Position numbers and translations under genes: made by a program
In this document: positions 16,147-24,255 of the stretch, one piece after another
How the letters are laid out: every line of letters starts with the position of its first letter
How positions within the stretch are numbered: position 1 is the stretch's first letter
The notes under the pieces: generated by a model
The model's input: the letters and a program-made list of their open reading frames with translations, nothing else
Databases searched by the model: none
Told to the model about the DNA's origin: nothing
NCBI GenBank assembly: GCA_900770025.1
Contig: CAAGIW010000058.1
Coordinates: 1-37,363 of the forward strand
Length of the DNA stretch: 37,363 bases
Direction of reading: 5' to 3'
Source: an uncultured Prevotella sp.
Lineage (GTDB): Bacteria; Bacteroidota; Bacteroidia; Bacteroidales; Bacteroidaceae

Positions 16147-19100
16147 CTATCTGCAGATGAACTTCTTGCCTCCGCGGATATACATACCACCCTGCTTCAT
16201 CACATCCACACGGCGTCCCGTCATGTCATATACGGGAGCATCCATGCTGAAGGGGGCAGGAGCAGTGAGGTCGTTGATGCCATCTGATATGGCATCCACC
16301 CTGACATTCAGATAGTCTATGCGGCAGCGCATCTTGCCATCCACATAGAAGTCGGCACGAATCTCATCACCCTTTGTCAGTTTCACCTGCTGTGAGGCCT
16401 CATGGGTGACCATGGCATACGACTTCTTGTCGCCATTCCAGGATTCGAGCAACTGATTATTCACGAAGATGAAGAAGCCAGCTGCCCCAGAAGTCTCGTT
16501 CCAATAGGTAAGGCTCAGGGTGCAGGTGGCATCCGGTCCGTCCCATATACCGGTGAGTGATCCCGGTCCTGCCTCTCCCACGGTGGCATAGTTGCCCGAT
16601 GCCTGATACCATGAACCGTCGGAATACTCCTTATACACGTATGCGCTGCGTGCCAGATTCTCTGCCTCGGTCTTGCCCTCACCCATCAGTGCGGCCGGCG
16701 AAGAGAATCGCCACTCCTCACCTTTCACCTCTCTGCCATCTGAGGTAATCACGTCCACGCGCCACAGATAGTCTGCGCCATAGTTCAGATAGCCCGGATT
16801 GATGGAGGTGCCCGTGGTGGTGCCTACCGGCAAGACGGCCTCAGAGCCATTGGGTTCAGACACATACACCCTGTATTCCTTGGCGTCAAATGCCGGTCTC
16901 CATTTCAATGTCATGGGTCCGCACGCCTTTTTCTCAGCCACAGCCTCGTGCATCTGCGCGTTTGTCTCCCCGTCGGCGGGATAGGGTTTAGACGCTGTTT
17001 CAGCCGCAGTGGTAAAGGCATACATTGGTGTGATGGCAGAAGTGTTGTCTTCAAAGATGGTCTGCACCCTCCAGTAATAGGTGGTGCCGGGCTGCAATGC
17101 TATCCGCCCTGGGGTGGCTCCGTGGCTCGATGCGTCGGCATTGTAGGTCAGTGTGGCGGGCGTGTTGCCTATCCACACCCTTGTTTCCTTCACATTCTCC
17201 AAGGGTCCCCAAAGCAACTGTGCATCGCAACTAATGTCCAAGGCTCCGTTTCCGGGCCACAGGATAGCCTCTTTCTCTATTCCCTCTTTGGGACCGGCAT
17301 GTTCTGCCACCTGTGATTTCATCGTACTGGCCTCGTCGAGCAGATGATTGTACTGGTAATAGACATCAGGCACGAACGAGGTTCCCGTGGGTTTGTTGAA
17401 AGGAGATGATCCCAAGGCCTTGCCGAAATAGCTGCCCTTCTCCCCTATCTCGCCATAGGAGGCATCGTGGGATGTGGCCGAATACATCTGGTTGAACGGA
17501 CTGTTGGCATTGGCAGAGAAGTAGTTGTTCTCTGAAAGCACCTTGGCCTGTGTGTGCGTGCCGATGCAATAGCTTGAGATGTCTTCGTAATAGTTGTTGA
17601 ACACATGCCCCAGTCCATACCCCACACGTGGGTTGCGCTGGGTGGTTCTCACAAAACTGTTGTGATGATAAGTAAGCCTTATCTTTCCGTTGTCTTCATA
17701 GTGCATGGTGCCACTGTTGCATACAGACACCTTATCGTGGTCGTGGAACCTGTTCCATGAGGCTGTGAGATAACTGCTGCCGATGGTAAAGTCGAGCAGT
17801 CCGTCCCAGTCTTCCTTGGTATTATCGTGTTCGCTCGACAGATCGCAATGGTCCACCCACACATGGTGGGCATCTCTGCAGGCAATGGCATCCGGGTCGG
17901 CATCAAAGATGGTGAGATTGCGGATGATAATGTTCTCCTTGCCCTTGATGTCCAGTCCGATTCCATACAGCGTGGCATCCGTTCCAGCTCCTACGATGGT
18001 TTTGTTGGAGCCCACGGAGATGATATCCTTCTGCCGATTCACTCCCGTGCCCTCCAGTTTGCCTTCGAGTATCACCACGCGGGGCTCATCATCACCGATG
18101 TATCGGGCAAAGTCGGTGCGGTTGTTCACCCTTACCACGTTGCCGCCATATCCTCCCGTCACGCCGTTGCGCATGTCGTTATAGTTGGCAAAGCCCACCA
18201 ACCCGCTCCACTCGTGGCTGCCTGCAGGCTCAGCCATCTGCCCCTGCTCCATCTGTTTGCACAGGGCGTGCACCTCGGCGGCTCCCCACAACCAGCAGCC
18301 GATGCCGAAGTCCTCGAAATTGGGCACGCTGTTGTAGGTAATCACTCCGCCGTCTTCTGGCTTGGCGCCTGTGCCCTGCATATAGCCCACAAAGCCTGTG
18401 TCGTCGTGCACGGCGCGCCTCATGGCCTGCCATCCTTTCTTCACGGCGGGCAGATAGGTGGCCTCGTCGAGCAGACCGGCACGTATGCCCCATGCCATGC
18501 CGCCCACGAAGAGCGAAGTGCCTGTCATTTCAGGTCCCTCGCTGCCTGCCTCTCCATAGTTGGAGGGGGCTGCCAGACTCACGTTCCACGAGCCATCGGC
18601 CCTCTGACAGTTCAGCAGTGCCTTGCTCATCGCCACAAAGTCGGCCTCATATTCCGCGCGGTGTGTCTCTGTGTCTGGTGTAAATTGCAGCACTCTTGCC
18701 AGCGCCATATACACCCATCCGTTTCCTCTGCTCCAGTAGCAGTCCTTGTCTGTTTCCGTCAAGTCCTTGTAGGGCGGATCATACTGATAGTCACGATACC
18801 AAAGTCCCGTTTCCGTGTTGAACAGCGGACTTCCTCCTCCCTTCTTCGCTCCGCCGTGTTGGTTGCGGGTATAGGTGTATTTGGTGTACATGCGGTCCCA
18901 ATAGTCAGTGTTTCCGGTGATGCTTCCCAACTGTGCATAGATGGGCATGGCCATCTGTATGGCATCAATCCAATACCAATCGGCCTTGTCGTTGGTGGCC
19001 ATCAGTTCATCAATTCTCTGCTGCACGTGGGCCAGTCGCTCCGTCTTGGTCTTGTCCATCAGATACATTTCTATATATGCCTGTCCGCAACACAGGAAGT

Positions 19101-19428
19101 CGGCATTGTGTAATTGGCTGTCAGTGCAGGTCTGCCACTGGTGAAACTCGCCCCAATCCAAGGCATATTTCAACCAGTCTTCCCGTGGATTCTCACGGCA
19201 GGCATTGAGCAGTCCCTCATAAAACACGCCTCGGGTCCAGATTCTGCTGTTCCGTTTTTTTCCGCCCACATAGCTGTCGGCGCCCACGTCGGGTGTGGAT
19301 TCCATGAAATACTTGGCCACCTTCTCGGTGGTATTCATCACGGTGTCAGACGAAAACACGTCTGCTCTGACCGTGGTGGCCATCGCCAACAACATGGAAG
19401 TAGCAAGGCAAAATATAGTAGTTTTCAT
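16147..19428 (-). CDS. Secreted GH105-type hydrolase / PL1 pectate lyase fusion (1093 aa)
   Basis: Signal peptide at 1-22 (cut near VRA-D). Residues ~30-395 are an alpha/alpha-barrel like unsaturated rhamnogalacturonyl hydrolases (GH88/GH105): WYWIDAIQMAMP gives the candidate acid Asp155, with YWSRGNGWVYMALARVL at 231-247. Residues ~405-710 are a family-1 pectate lyase: VWVDHCDLSSEHD, DGLLDFTIGSSYLTASWN and QRNPRVGYGLGHVFNN carry the calcium-site acids and the catalytic-Arg region. Then come two fibronectin-III-like domains (~735-950) and a beta-rich domain that could bind carbohydrate. The C-terminus (YDMTGRRV...GGMYIRGGKKFICR) is a tail common on Prevotella secreted enzymes. The lyase would make unsaturated galacturonides and the hydrolase would remove the unsaturated end sugar. 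No SusCD pair is adjacent. Own terminator; promoter not clear. Confidence 0.88.
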   Translation of the reverse strand: MKTTIFCLATSMLLAMATTVRADVFSSDTVMNTTEKVAKYFMESTPDVGADSYVGGKKRNSRIWTRGVFYEGLLNACRENPREDWLKYALDWGEFHQWQTCTDSQLHNADFLCCGQAYIEMYLMDKTKTERLAHVQQRIDELMATNDKADWYWIDAIQMAMPIYAQLGSITGNTDYWDRMYTKYTYTRNQHGGAKKGGGSPLFNTETGLWYRDYQYDPPYKDLTETDKDCYWSRGNGWVYMALARVLQFTPDTETHRAEYEADFVAMSKALLNCQRADGSWNVSLAAPSNYGEAGSEGPEMTGTSLFVGGMAWGIRAGLLDEATYLPAVKKGWQAMRRAVHDDTGFVGYMQGTGAKPEDGGVITYNSVPNFEDFGIGCWLWGAAEVHALCKQMEQGQMAEPAGSHEWSGLVGFANYNDMRNGVTGGYGGNVVRVNNRTDFARYIGDDEPRVVILEGKLEGTGVNRQKDIISVGSNKTIVGAGTDATLYGIGLDIKGKENIIIRNLTIFDADPDAIACRDAHHVWVDHCDLSSEHDNTKEDWDGLLDFTIGSSYLTASWNRFHDHDKVSVCNSGTMHYEDNGKIRLTYHHNSFVRTTQRNPRVGYGLGHVFNNYYEDISSYCIGTHTQAKVLSENNYFSANANSPFNQMYSATSHDASYGEIGEKGSYFGKALGSSPFNKPTGTSFVPDVYYQYNHLLDEASTMKSQVAEHAGPKEGIEKEAILWPGNGALDISCDAQLLWGPLENVKETRVWIGNTPATLTYNADASSHGATPGRIALQPGTTYYWRVQTIFEDNTSAITPMYAFTTAAETASKPYPADGETNAQMHEAVAEKKACGPMTLKWRPAFDAKEYRVYVSEPNGSEAVLPVGTTTGTSINPGYLNYGADYLWRVDVITSDGREVKGEEWRFSSPAALMGEGKTEAENLARSAYVYKEYSDGSWYQASGNYATVGEAGPGSLTGIWDGPDATCTLSLTYWNETSGAAGFFIFVNNQLLESWNGDKKSYAMVTHEASQQVKLTKGDEIRADFYVDGKMRCRIDYLNVRVDAISDGINDLTAPAPFSMDAPVYDMTGRRVDVMKQGGMYIRGGKKFICR

Positions 19429-19491
19429 TTTGTTATAGTGTTAGGTTTGTAAATTTGGGGAGAACCACCGTCCTTCCCCACTTATCTTATT

Positions 19492-19579
19492 AAGGTGTGT
19501 TCTATAAATTACCTCCGCAAACGAACCACAAGATGTTACGGGTTGCGCCTCCTGAAGCTAATTTACAGAACCCACCTCC
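19492..19579. repeat. Dispersed hairpin repeat, copy 2
   Basis: Left arm AAGGTGTGTTCTATAAATTA and right arm TAATTTACAGAACCCACCTC pair over 19 bp with two mismatches around a 45-bp loop. The same terminal words occur in the longer element at 992-1170. It sits between the starts/ends of the pectinolytic gene and the Bax-inhibitor gene; the rest of 19429-19647 shows nothing coding. Confidence 0.65.
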
Positions 19580-19647
19580 AGTTAATCGTTCTGAAGGATT
19601 CCAAAGAGTATCGCCCCTTCGGGCACACTGTTCTGGGCAGGCAGAGC

Positions 19648-20367
19648 TCATTCCCTGCGCCCACCGAAGATGCGAAGCAGGAATATGAACAGGTTGATGA
19701 AGTCGAGATAGAGCGTCAGAGAGCCCAGCAGTGCCAATTTCTGCATGTTCTCCCCAGCATCGGGCGCCATCATCAGCATGTTCTTGATTTTCTGCGAATC
19801 GTATGCCGTGAGCCCAACAAACACAAGCACGCCCACGATGCTGATGAGCAAGTCCACCCCTGTGCTCTTTATCAGGAACACATTGACCAGCGTGGCAATG
19901 ACGATGCCGATGATGGCAAACATAAACATCTTGCCCAGCGAGGTCAAATCTTTCTTGGTGGTATATCCCACCACGGCCATCGTGGCAAAGGTGCCGGCAG
20001 TTATCAGGAACACCGAAGCCACCGATGCCTCTGTAAAGGCGTAGAGTATCACCGAAAGCGTGGCACCATTGACCACGGAATAGAGCAGAAATGCCAACGT
20101 GGCAGTGAAGAGCGACATGCGGTTGATGGCAGCACTCAGCCCCAGCACGAGCAGAAACTCTGCTATCAGCATACCCCAGAAGAGTACACTGTTCGACACA
20201 ATGGCCTCGAATATGCCCGGACTGTAGAGCACGCCGTATGCCGTGGCGGCCGTAACCACCAGCGCCAGCGTCATCCACACATACACCTTTCTCATCAACA
20301 CGGGGAAAGCGGAAGCCGAAGCAAACGCCCTGCTCTCCATCACATTTTCCATTTCAAATCTGTTCAT
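19648..20367 (-). CDS. Bax inhibitor-1 / YccA family membrane protein (239 aa)
   Basis: Seven hydrophobic segments spread over the length, starting with VYVWMTLALVVTAATAYGVL and ending with a C-terminal membrane helix LYLDFINLFIFLLRIFGGRRE; this is the standard BI-1/YccA pattern and size. The conserved GLTAYDSQKIK segment before the last helix is present. Family members sit in the inner membrane; YccA of E. coli modulates FtsH proteolysis and others act as pH-gated calcium leaks. Start chosen at MNRFEMEN (20367); a Met eight codons upstream is possible. It is a single-gene unit with a good promoter at 20473-20505 and no co-directional neighbour close by. Confidence 0.9.
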   Translation of the reverse strand: MNRFEMENVMESRAFASASAFPVLMRKVYVWMTLALVVTAATAYGVLYSPGIFEAIVSNSVLFWGMLIAEFLLVLGLSAAINRMSLFTATLAFLLYSVVNGATLSVILYAFTEASVASVFLITAGTFATMAVVGYTTKKDLTSLGKMFMFAIIGIVIATLVNVFLIKSTGVDLLISIVGVLVFVGLTAYDSQKIKNMLMMAPDAGENMQKLALLGSLTLYLDFINLFIFLLRIFGGRRE

Positions 20368-20472
20368 CTCTTGAAATAAATAATAAGACATTAAATTACA
20401 AATGGTTCTCTCGCCAATCCATCATGCAACTATCGTGCCAAGGATGTGGCAATGAGCACAGCCCATTCTCTG

Positions 20473-20505
20473 CAAAGGTAGGAAAAATATATCTGTTTCG
20501 GCAAT
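20473..20505 (-). promoter_or_regulatory. Promoter of the Bax-inhibitor gene
   Basis: Minus strand: -33 ATTG (20502-20505), 21-base spacer, -7 TACCTTTG (20473-20480). Transcription would start about 100 bases before the ATG at 20367. Confidence 0.65.
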
Positions 20506-20610
20506 AATGCCGTACAAAAAATATCGGGACAAAGAGAATTGACCATTCTTTTGGAATATCAGATTACTTAAGTTCGTTATAAGGAGAGGAGAATGAAGAA
20601 TAAAAAAAAT

Positions 20611-20863
20611 CGATTCGTTTGCAAGATAAGTAACTGATTATGAGAAGATAAAATACTTTCAGAAACCCAATTAGAAGCCATTCGTTTTCCAATACAATTT
20701 ATATCATTTTCTAAAACGGTGCGTTTTGCATTGCAAAATGGTGCGTTTTGCATTCTAAAACGGTGCGTTTTGCGTTCTAAAATGGTGCGTTTTGCAAAAC
20801 GACACGCAGGGGCTGTGATTGACAAAAGCAAATCTATCGCATGAGGCCTATACCAAACTCGCG
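20611..20863. repeat. Dispersed non-coding element A with 22-bp array
   Basis: Left flank 20611-20643, core array 20708-20795 of four 22-bp units (20708, 20730, 20752, 20774), and right flank 20819-20863. Units read TTCTAAAACGGTGCGTTTTGC with small changes (AAAACGG or AAAATGG; ATT or GTT start) and the array is capped by the palindrome CGTTTTGCAAAACG. Both flanks recur around the array at 26216-26488 (about 29 of 33 and 38 of 45 bases). The right flank has a minus-strand promoter-like pair (TTTG at 20854-20857, TAGATTTG at 20829-20836, 17-base spacer) that would transcribe the array. No coding potential. The other bases of 20392-21142 hold only the neighbouring promoters. Confidence 0.75.
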
Positions 20864-21077
20864 CATCAAACTGCATGAAACTGTCTGGCACAAAGCAATG
20901 CTATCTCCTATATTCTCGGGATGTTCGTACTCCAAAACCGCTCCAACCTGATGCAGACAATGCTCTGCAATCGGAGGAGGAACCGAGCATACGCCTGCAA
21001 CAGATGAGCGAAAAGCGAAAAAAAGGCAGGAAAACCCGATTACATGCCGAGACAAGAAAGAGAAAGTTGGCCTGATA

Positions 21078-21109
21078 TTTGGCGAAATGAGAAAACGTTT
21101 TTATATTTG
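21078..21109 (+). promoter_or_regulatory. Promoter of the toxin-antitoxin operon
   Basis: -33 TTTG (21078-21081), 20-base spacer, -7 TATATTTG (21102-21109), then a leader of about 25-30 bases before the antitoxin ATG at 21143. It is among the best Bacteroidota promoters in the window. Type II antitoxins usually repress their own promoter, but no clear operator palindrome was found. Confidence 0.7.
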
Positions 21110-21142
21110 CAACAGGATAATCACTCTTAAAACTACGAGATT

Positions 21143-21394
21143 ATGAGCACTGCAACGATATATGACAACAATAAAGTAAGTACACTCGATGCACTTTGGT
21201 CTTTGTTTATCAGCCAACCAAAGTCTGTAAGGACTGCATTTGCGAAGCGTCTCCTTGAACAAGACACCTCTGTATATGCCGAGCAACGACGTATAGCCGT
21301 TGGCAATAGTTTCAGGAAGGCTCTTCAGGAATTGGAAGAGGCAGAGAAATCAGGGTTGGAGGATTTGCCTGATGCAACTACACTTTTCAAATGA
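21143..21394 (+). CDS. Antitoxin of a RelE-type toxin-antitoxin pair (83 aa)
   Basis: A short acidic, helical protein (STATIYDNNKVSTLDALWSLF ... EELEEAEK-type C-terminus, ending DATTLFK) directly upstream of a RelE-like toxin, overlapping it by ATGA (21391-21394). Size, order and overlap are those of a type II antitoxin. The central part (KSVRTAFAKRLLEQ) is predicted helical and the acidic C-terminus would wrap the toxin. I see no textbook DNA-binding fold, so autoregulation is an inference from the family. Promoter at 21078-21109. Confidence 0.75.
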   Translation: MSTATIYDNNKVSTLDALWSLFISQPKSVRTAFAKRLLEQDTSVYAEQRRIAVGNSFRKALQELEEAEKSGLEDLPDATTLFK

Positions 21395-21750
21395 GTTTGT
21401 GTATGGAAACACTCATAAGAATGTTGCCAGAATTTGAGCACAGGGCAAAAGCATTAGCAAAAAAATACAAGTCTTTCGTCAATGATTACGGTGTTTTTAT
21501 AGAATCATTAAAGGCGAATCCCTTACAAGGCAAGTCGTTAGGTGGTGGAGTCTATAAAATACGATTCTCTATTTCCTCAAAAGCCAAAGGGAAAAGTGGC
21601 GGAGCACGCATTTTGACATATAACGTCAAAAAGGTAAATCCGGAAAAATACATAGTCGTATTGATGTCTATCTACGATAAAAGCGAGATGGATAATGTTT
21701 CAGACACCTATCTTAAAGATATATTGAAAGAAGCGAAACGTTTAATTTAA
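21391..21750 (+). CDS. RelE-type mRNA interferase toxin (119 aa)
   Basis: Sequence pattern of the RelE/HigB-like toxin family: helical N-terminus (FEHRAKALAKKYKSFVNDYG), then the basic beta-hairpin KIRFSISSKAKGKSGGARILTY, then IVVLMSIYDKSEMDNVSDTYL. The KGKSGG loop and IYDKSE strand are characteristic. Members cut mRNA on the ribosome and slow growth when the antitoxin is lost. Start at the ATGA overlap implies coupled translation; a second Met at 21403 is possible. The module stands alone between two 22-bp arrays, a typical accessory position. Confidence 0.85.
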   Translation: MSLCMETLIRMLPEFEHRAKALAKKYKSFVNDYGVFIESLKANPLQGKSLGGGVYKIRFSISSKAKGKSGGARILTYNVKKVNPEKYIVVLMSIYDKSEMDNVSDTYLKDILKEAKRLI

Positions 21751-21836
21751 GCATCCCTTTCATTCAACATATTCTCGTAAGGGCGTTTCGCAAGGTGTAT
21801 CCTGATCTGTATTTCCATGCAGTTTGTGCGCAGTTT

Positions 21837-21918
21837 GCACCGTTTTGGAATACAACACACACCGTTTCAGAATACAACACGACCATTTTGAAACGCAAAA
21901 CTCACCGTTTTGGAACTT
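21837..21918. repeat. Diverged 22-bp-period array (about 4 units, reverse orientation)
   Basis: Units begin at 21837, 21859, 21881 and 21903, each with CACCGTTTTGGAA or a variant. The orientation is the reverse of elements A and B (GCAAAA strand on plus). It lies in the 356-bp gap between the toxin gene and the acetyltransferase promoter; nothing else is seen in that gap apart from the promoter. Confidence 0.6.
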
Positions 21919-22021
21919 CAAGCGATTTGTTTGGGATTTATATAAGCCCTTAACAGCCCAATGAACGTTTGGAATTACGCTTTTTTTCAGCAATGAGGGG
22001 GATGGAATGAAAAAAACTTCC

Positions 22022-22029
22022 TATCTTTG
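22022..22029 (+). promoter_or_regulatory. -7 box upstream of the acetyltransferase / SGNH / lut genes
   Basis: TATCTTTG matches TAnnTTTG, 77 bases before the ATG at 22107. No -33 TTG at normal spacing. Confidence 0.5.
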
Positions 22030-22106
22030 CACGGAGCATCAGAGAGGTACTTGCTGAGCCATCCAAGATGCCGGCATCACAACTATCTATTGACTGAAAA
22101 CCGAAA

Positions 22107-22682
22107 ATGCAACCCACCTACACGATAAGACCCGGAAAGAAGGAAGACGCCGCCGTCATCACCCAACTGATTATTCAGGCCATGACGCCCGAATGTTGCC
22201 TGTATTTCTGCGGCCCCGGCCACAGCATAGAGGAGTTTTCAAGAATGATGCAGCAATTAGTGGAGCGCACCGACACGCAATACAGTTACCTGAATGCCCT
22301 GTGCGCTGCAGACGAGAACGACTGCGTGCTGGGTGTCAGCGTGAGTTACGACGGTGCCCTGCTGCACTCCCTGCGCCAGAGATTCATTGAAGCCGTGAGC
22401 CAAACCTTTGGCAAACAGTTGGACGGAATGGCCGATGAAACTGCTGCCGGCGAGCTGTATCTCGACTCGTTGGCCGTGCTCCCCTCGGCCCAAGGCCAAG
22501 GAATTGCCACCGCCCTGTTGGATGCCACGGCACAAAAAGCGGAACAGATGGGGGCAGGCCCCCTGGGACTGTTGGTAGATGCCGGCAATCCACGGGCCGA
22601 GCGCCTGTATCTGCGCTGCGGATTCAAGCAGGTAGGCACCAACCGCTGGGGCGGACATGACATGAAACACTTACAACGATGA
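22107..22682 (+). CDS. GNAT family N-acetyltransferase (191 aa)
   Basis: Single GNAT domain over the full length: N-terminal strand YTIRPGKKEDAAVITQL, motif A with acetyl-CoA loop QGQGIATALLDA (Gln129-Gly130-Gln131-Gly132), and motif B LLVDAGNPRAERLYLRCGF. It transfers an acetyl group from acetyl-CoA to an amine; the substrate cannot be read. Overlaps the next gene by ATGA (22679-22682), so it is coupled to the SGNH hydrolase. Possible start of a five-gene transcript running through lutABC. Confidence 0.85.
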   Translation: MQPTYTIRPGKKEDAAVITQLIIQAMTPECCLYFCGPGHSIEEFSRMMQQLVERTDTQYSYLNALCAADENDCVLGVSVSYDGALLHSLRQRFIEAVSQTFGKQLDGMADETAAGELYLDSLAVLPSAQGQGIATALLDATAQKAEQMGAGPLGLLVDAGNPRAERLYLRCGFKQVGTNRWGGHDMKHLQR

Positions 22683-23488
22683 AAAAACATACCCTACTTC
22701 TCATGGCGGCACTGCTGCTCTGTATGCCTGCCATCACACAGACCGTATTCACTCATCCCTGGCAAGGGAAGCGCGTGGCCTACTTCGGCGACTCCATCAC
22801 CGACCCGCGCAACAAGGCATCACAAACCAAATATTGGGGCTTTCTGCAAAACTGGCTTGGCATCACCCCCTACGTGTATGGTGTCAGCGGCCGCCAATGG
22901 AACGACATACCGCGACAGGCGGAACTGCTGAAGCAGGAGCACGGCAACGAGGTGGACGCCATTCTGATACTGATGGGCACCAACGACTACAACAATGCGG
23001 TGCCCTTGGGCAGATGGTTTACGGAGACTACTGAGAAAGTGGAGTACGGTCACGGCTACGAAAAGCGCATGGAGACACGCATGAAACGCCAGCCGGAGAT
23101 GAACGATGCCACCTATCGCGGCCGCATCAACATCGCTCTCGACAAGGTGAAGCGCATGTTTCCCGACAAGCAGATTGTGCTGCTCACCCCCATCCACCGC
23201 TCCGGTTTCTATGCCAACGCCAAGAACTGGCAGTGCACCGAAGAGTATATGAACCGCTGCGGAGAATATCTTGACGCCTATGTGGAGGCTGTCAAGGAGG
23301 CCGGAAACATTTGGGCGGTGCCGGTGATTGACCTCAATGCCACTACCGGCCTCTATCCCCTGATGGACGAACATGCCATGTTCTTCAAGGATGCCGACAC
23401 CGACCGCCTGCATCCCAACGACAAAGGCCACGAGCGGATGGCAAAAACGATGATGTACCAGCTGCTGACGCTACCCTGTGACTTCTGA
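22679..23488 (+). CDS. Secreted SGNH/GDSL-type hydrolase (269 aa)
   Basis: Signal peptide at 1-20 (LLLMAALLLCMPAITQ). Catalytic blocks of the SGNH superfamily: block I YFGDSIT with nucleophile Ser39, block III MGTNDYN (Asn102), block V DRLHPND with Asp242 and His245. Such enzymes are esterases, often removing acetyl or other acyl groups from polysaccharides in the periplasm or at the surface. A middle insert (about 110-145, rich in Lys/Arg/Met) separates blocks III and V. Coupled by ATGA to the acetyltransferase gene; lutA follows after 29 bases. Confidence 0.85.
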   Translation: MKKHTLLLMAALLLCMPAITQTVFTHPWQGKRVAYFGDSITDPRNKASQTKYWGFLQNWLGITPYVYGVSGRQWNDIPRQAELLKQEHGNEVDAILILMGTNDYNNAVPLGRWFTETTEKVEYGHGYEKRMETRMKRQPEMNDATYRGRINIALDKVKRMFPDKQIVLLTPIHRSGFYANAKNWQCTEEYMNRCGEYLDAYVEAVKEAGNIWAVPVIDLNATTGLYPLMDEHAMFFKDADTDRLHPNDKGHERMAKTMMYQLLTLPCDF

Positions 23489-23517
23489 TTATACAATCTC
23501 AAAAAATATTCCAAAAG

Positions 23518-24255
23518 ATGAAGATAGGATTATTTGTTCCCTGCTATGTGGATGCCGTCTATCCCGAGGTGGGGATTGCCACCTATAAACTGCTCTCCCA
23601 TTTGGGATTGGAGGTGGACTACCCGATGGACCAGACCTGCTGCGGACAGCCTATGGCGAATGCCGGTTTTCAGGAAAAGGCCCACAAGATGGCCGCCGAT
23701 TTCGACCGGTTGTTCAAGGCGTATGACTATGTGGTGGCACCATCTGCCAGTTGTGCGGCCTTCGTCAAGCTGCACCATCCCCATCTGCTGCACGGCAAAC
23801 AAGAGTGCACGGCTGCCAAGAAGGCAGTGGATGTGGTGGAGTTTCTGCACGATGTGCTCAAGGTTACGGCCCTGCCCGGCAAGTTTCCACACGTGGTGAG
23901 CGTGCACAACTCGTGCCACGGCGTGCGCGAGTTGGGACTTTCATCGCCCTCCGAGCGAAACATCCCCATGTATTCCAAGATAAAAGACCTGCTGCAGTTG
24001 GTGGAGGGCATCACCGTGAAGGAGCCCGAACGCCCCGACGAGTGCTGCGGCTTTGGCGGCATGTTCTCTGTGGAAGAGACCGCCGTATCGGTGCAGATGG
24101 GCAAGGACAAACTGAAAAGACACATGGCCACAGGGGCAGAATACATCACCGGCCCCGACTCTTCCTGTCTGATGCACATGCAGGGCATTGCCAAGCGCGA
24201 GCAGATGCCCATACAGTTTATTCACGTAGTACAGATTCTTTCCGCAGGATTATGA
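23518..24255 (+). CDS. lutA: Lactate utilisation protein A, Fe-S oxidoreductase (245 aa)
   Basis: Two CCG-type cysteine domains: FVPCYVDAVYPEVG with TCCGQPMANAGF near the N-terminus, and HNSCHGVRELG with DECCGFGGMFSVEE later. This is the LutA/YkgE pattern and the usual length. With LutB and LutC it forms the non-flavin L-lactate oxidation complex that makes pyruvate. Overlaps lutB by ATGA (24252-24255). The full lutABC set is present in order, so the assignment is firm. Confidence 0.93.
   Translation: MKIGLFVPCYVDAVYPEVGIATYKLLSHLGLEVDYPMDQTCCGQPMANAGFQEKAHKMAADFDRLFKAYDYVVAPSASCAAFVKLHHPHLLHGKQECTAAKKAVDVVEFLHDVLKVTALPGKFPHVVSVHNSCHGVRELGLSSPSERNIPMYSKIKDLLQLVEGITVKEPERPDECCGFGGMFSVEETAVSVQMGKDKLKRHMATGAEYITGPDSSCLMHMQGIAKREQMPIQFIHVVQILSAGL

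Noticed and set aside
17827..19113. Plus-strand frame of 428 codons inside the pectinolytic gene
   Set aside because: The minus-strand reading has clear GH105 and PL1 motifs and a signal peptide; the plus frame has none.
19340..19428. Type IX secretion sorting domain for the pectinolytic enzyme
   Set aside because: The C-terminal tail (GRRV...GGMYIRGGKK) resembles a common Prevotella tail, but the defining sorting-domain features could not be established by eye.
19495..20379. Plus-strand frame of 294 codons opposite the Bax-inhibitor gene
   Set aside because: Highly charged His/Gln/Arg-rich text typical of an antisense reading of a membrane protein; the minus strand has the seven-helix pattern and a promoter.
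20708..20795. CRISPR array
   Set aside because: The units are contiguous 22-bp repeats without unique spacers, and no cas gene is present in the window.
20834..21075. Two short overlapping ORFs (plus 20875-21075, minus 20834-21055) before the toxin-antitoxin promoter
   Set aside because: Neither has a promoter, recognisable pattern or typical composition, and they overlap a non-coding repeat flank.
23751..24251. Upstream extension of lutB
   Set aside because: The frame is open but lies wholly inside lutA in another phase. The ATGA overlap at 24252 and family length fix the true start.
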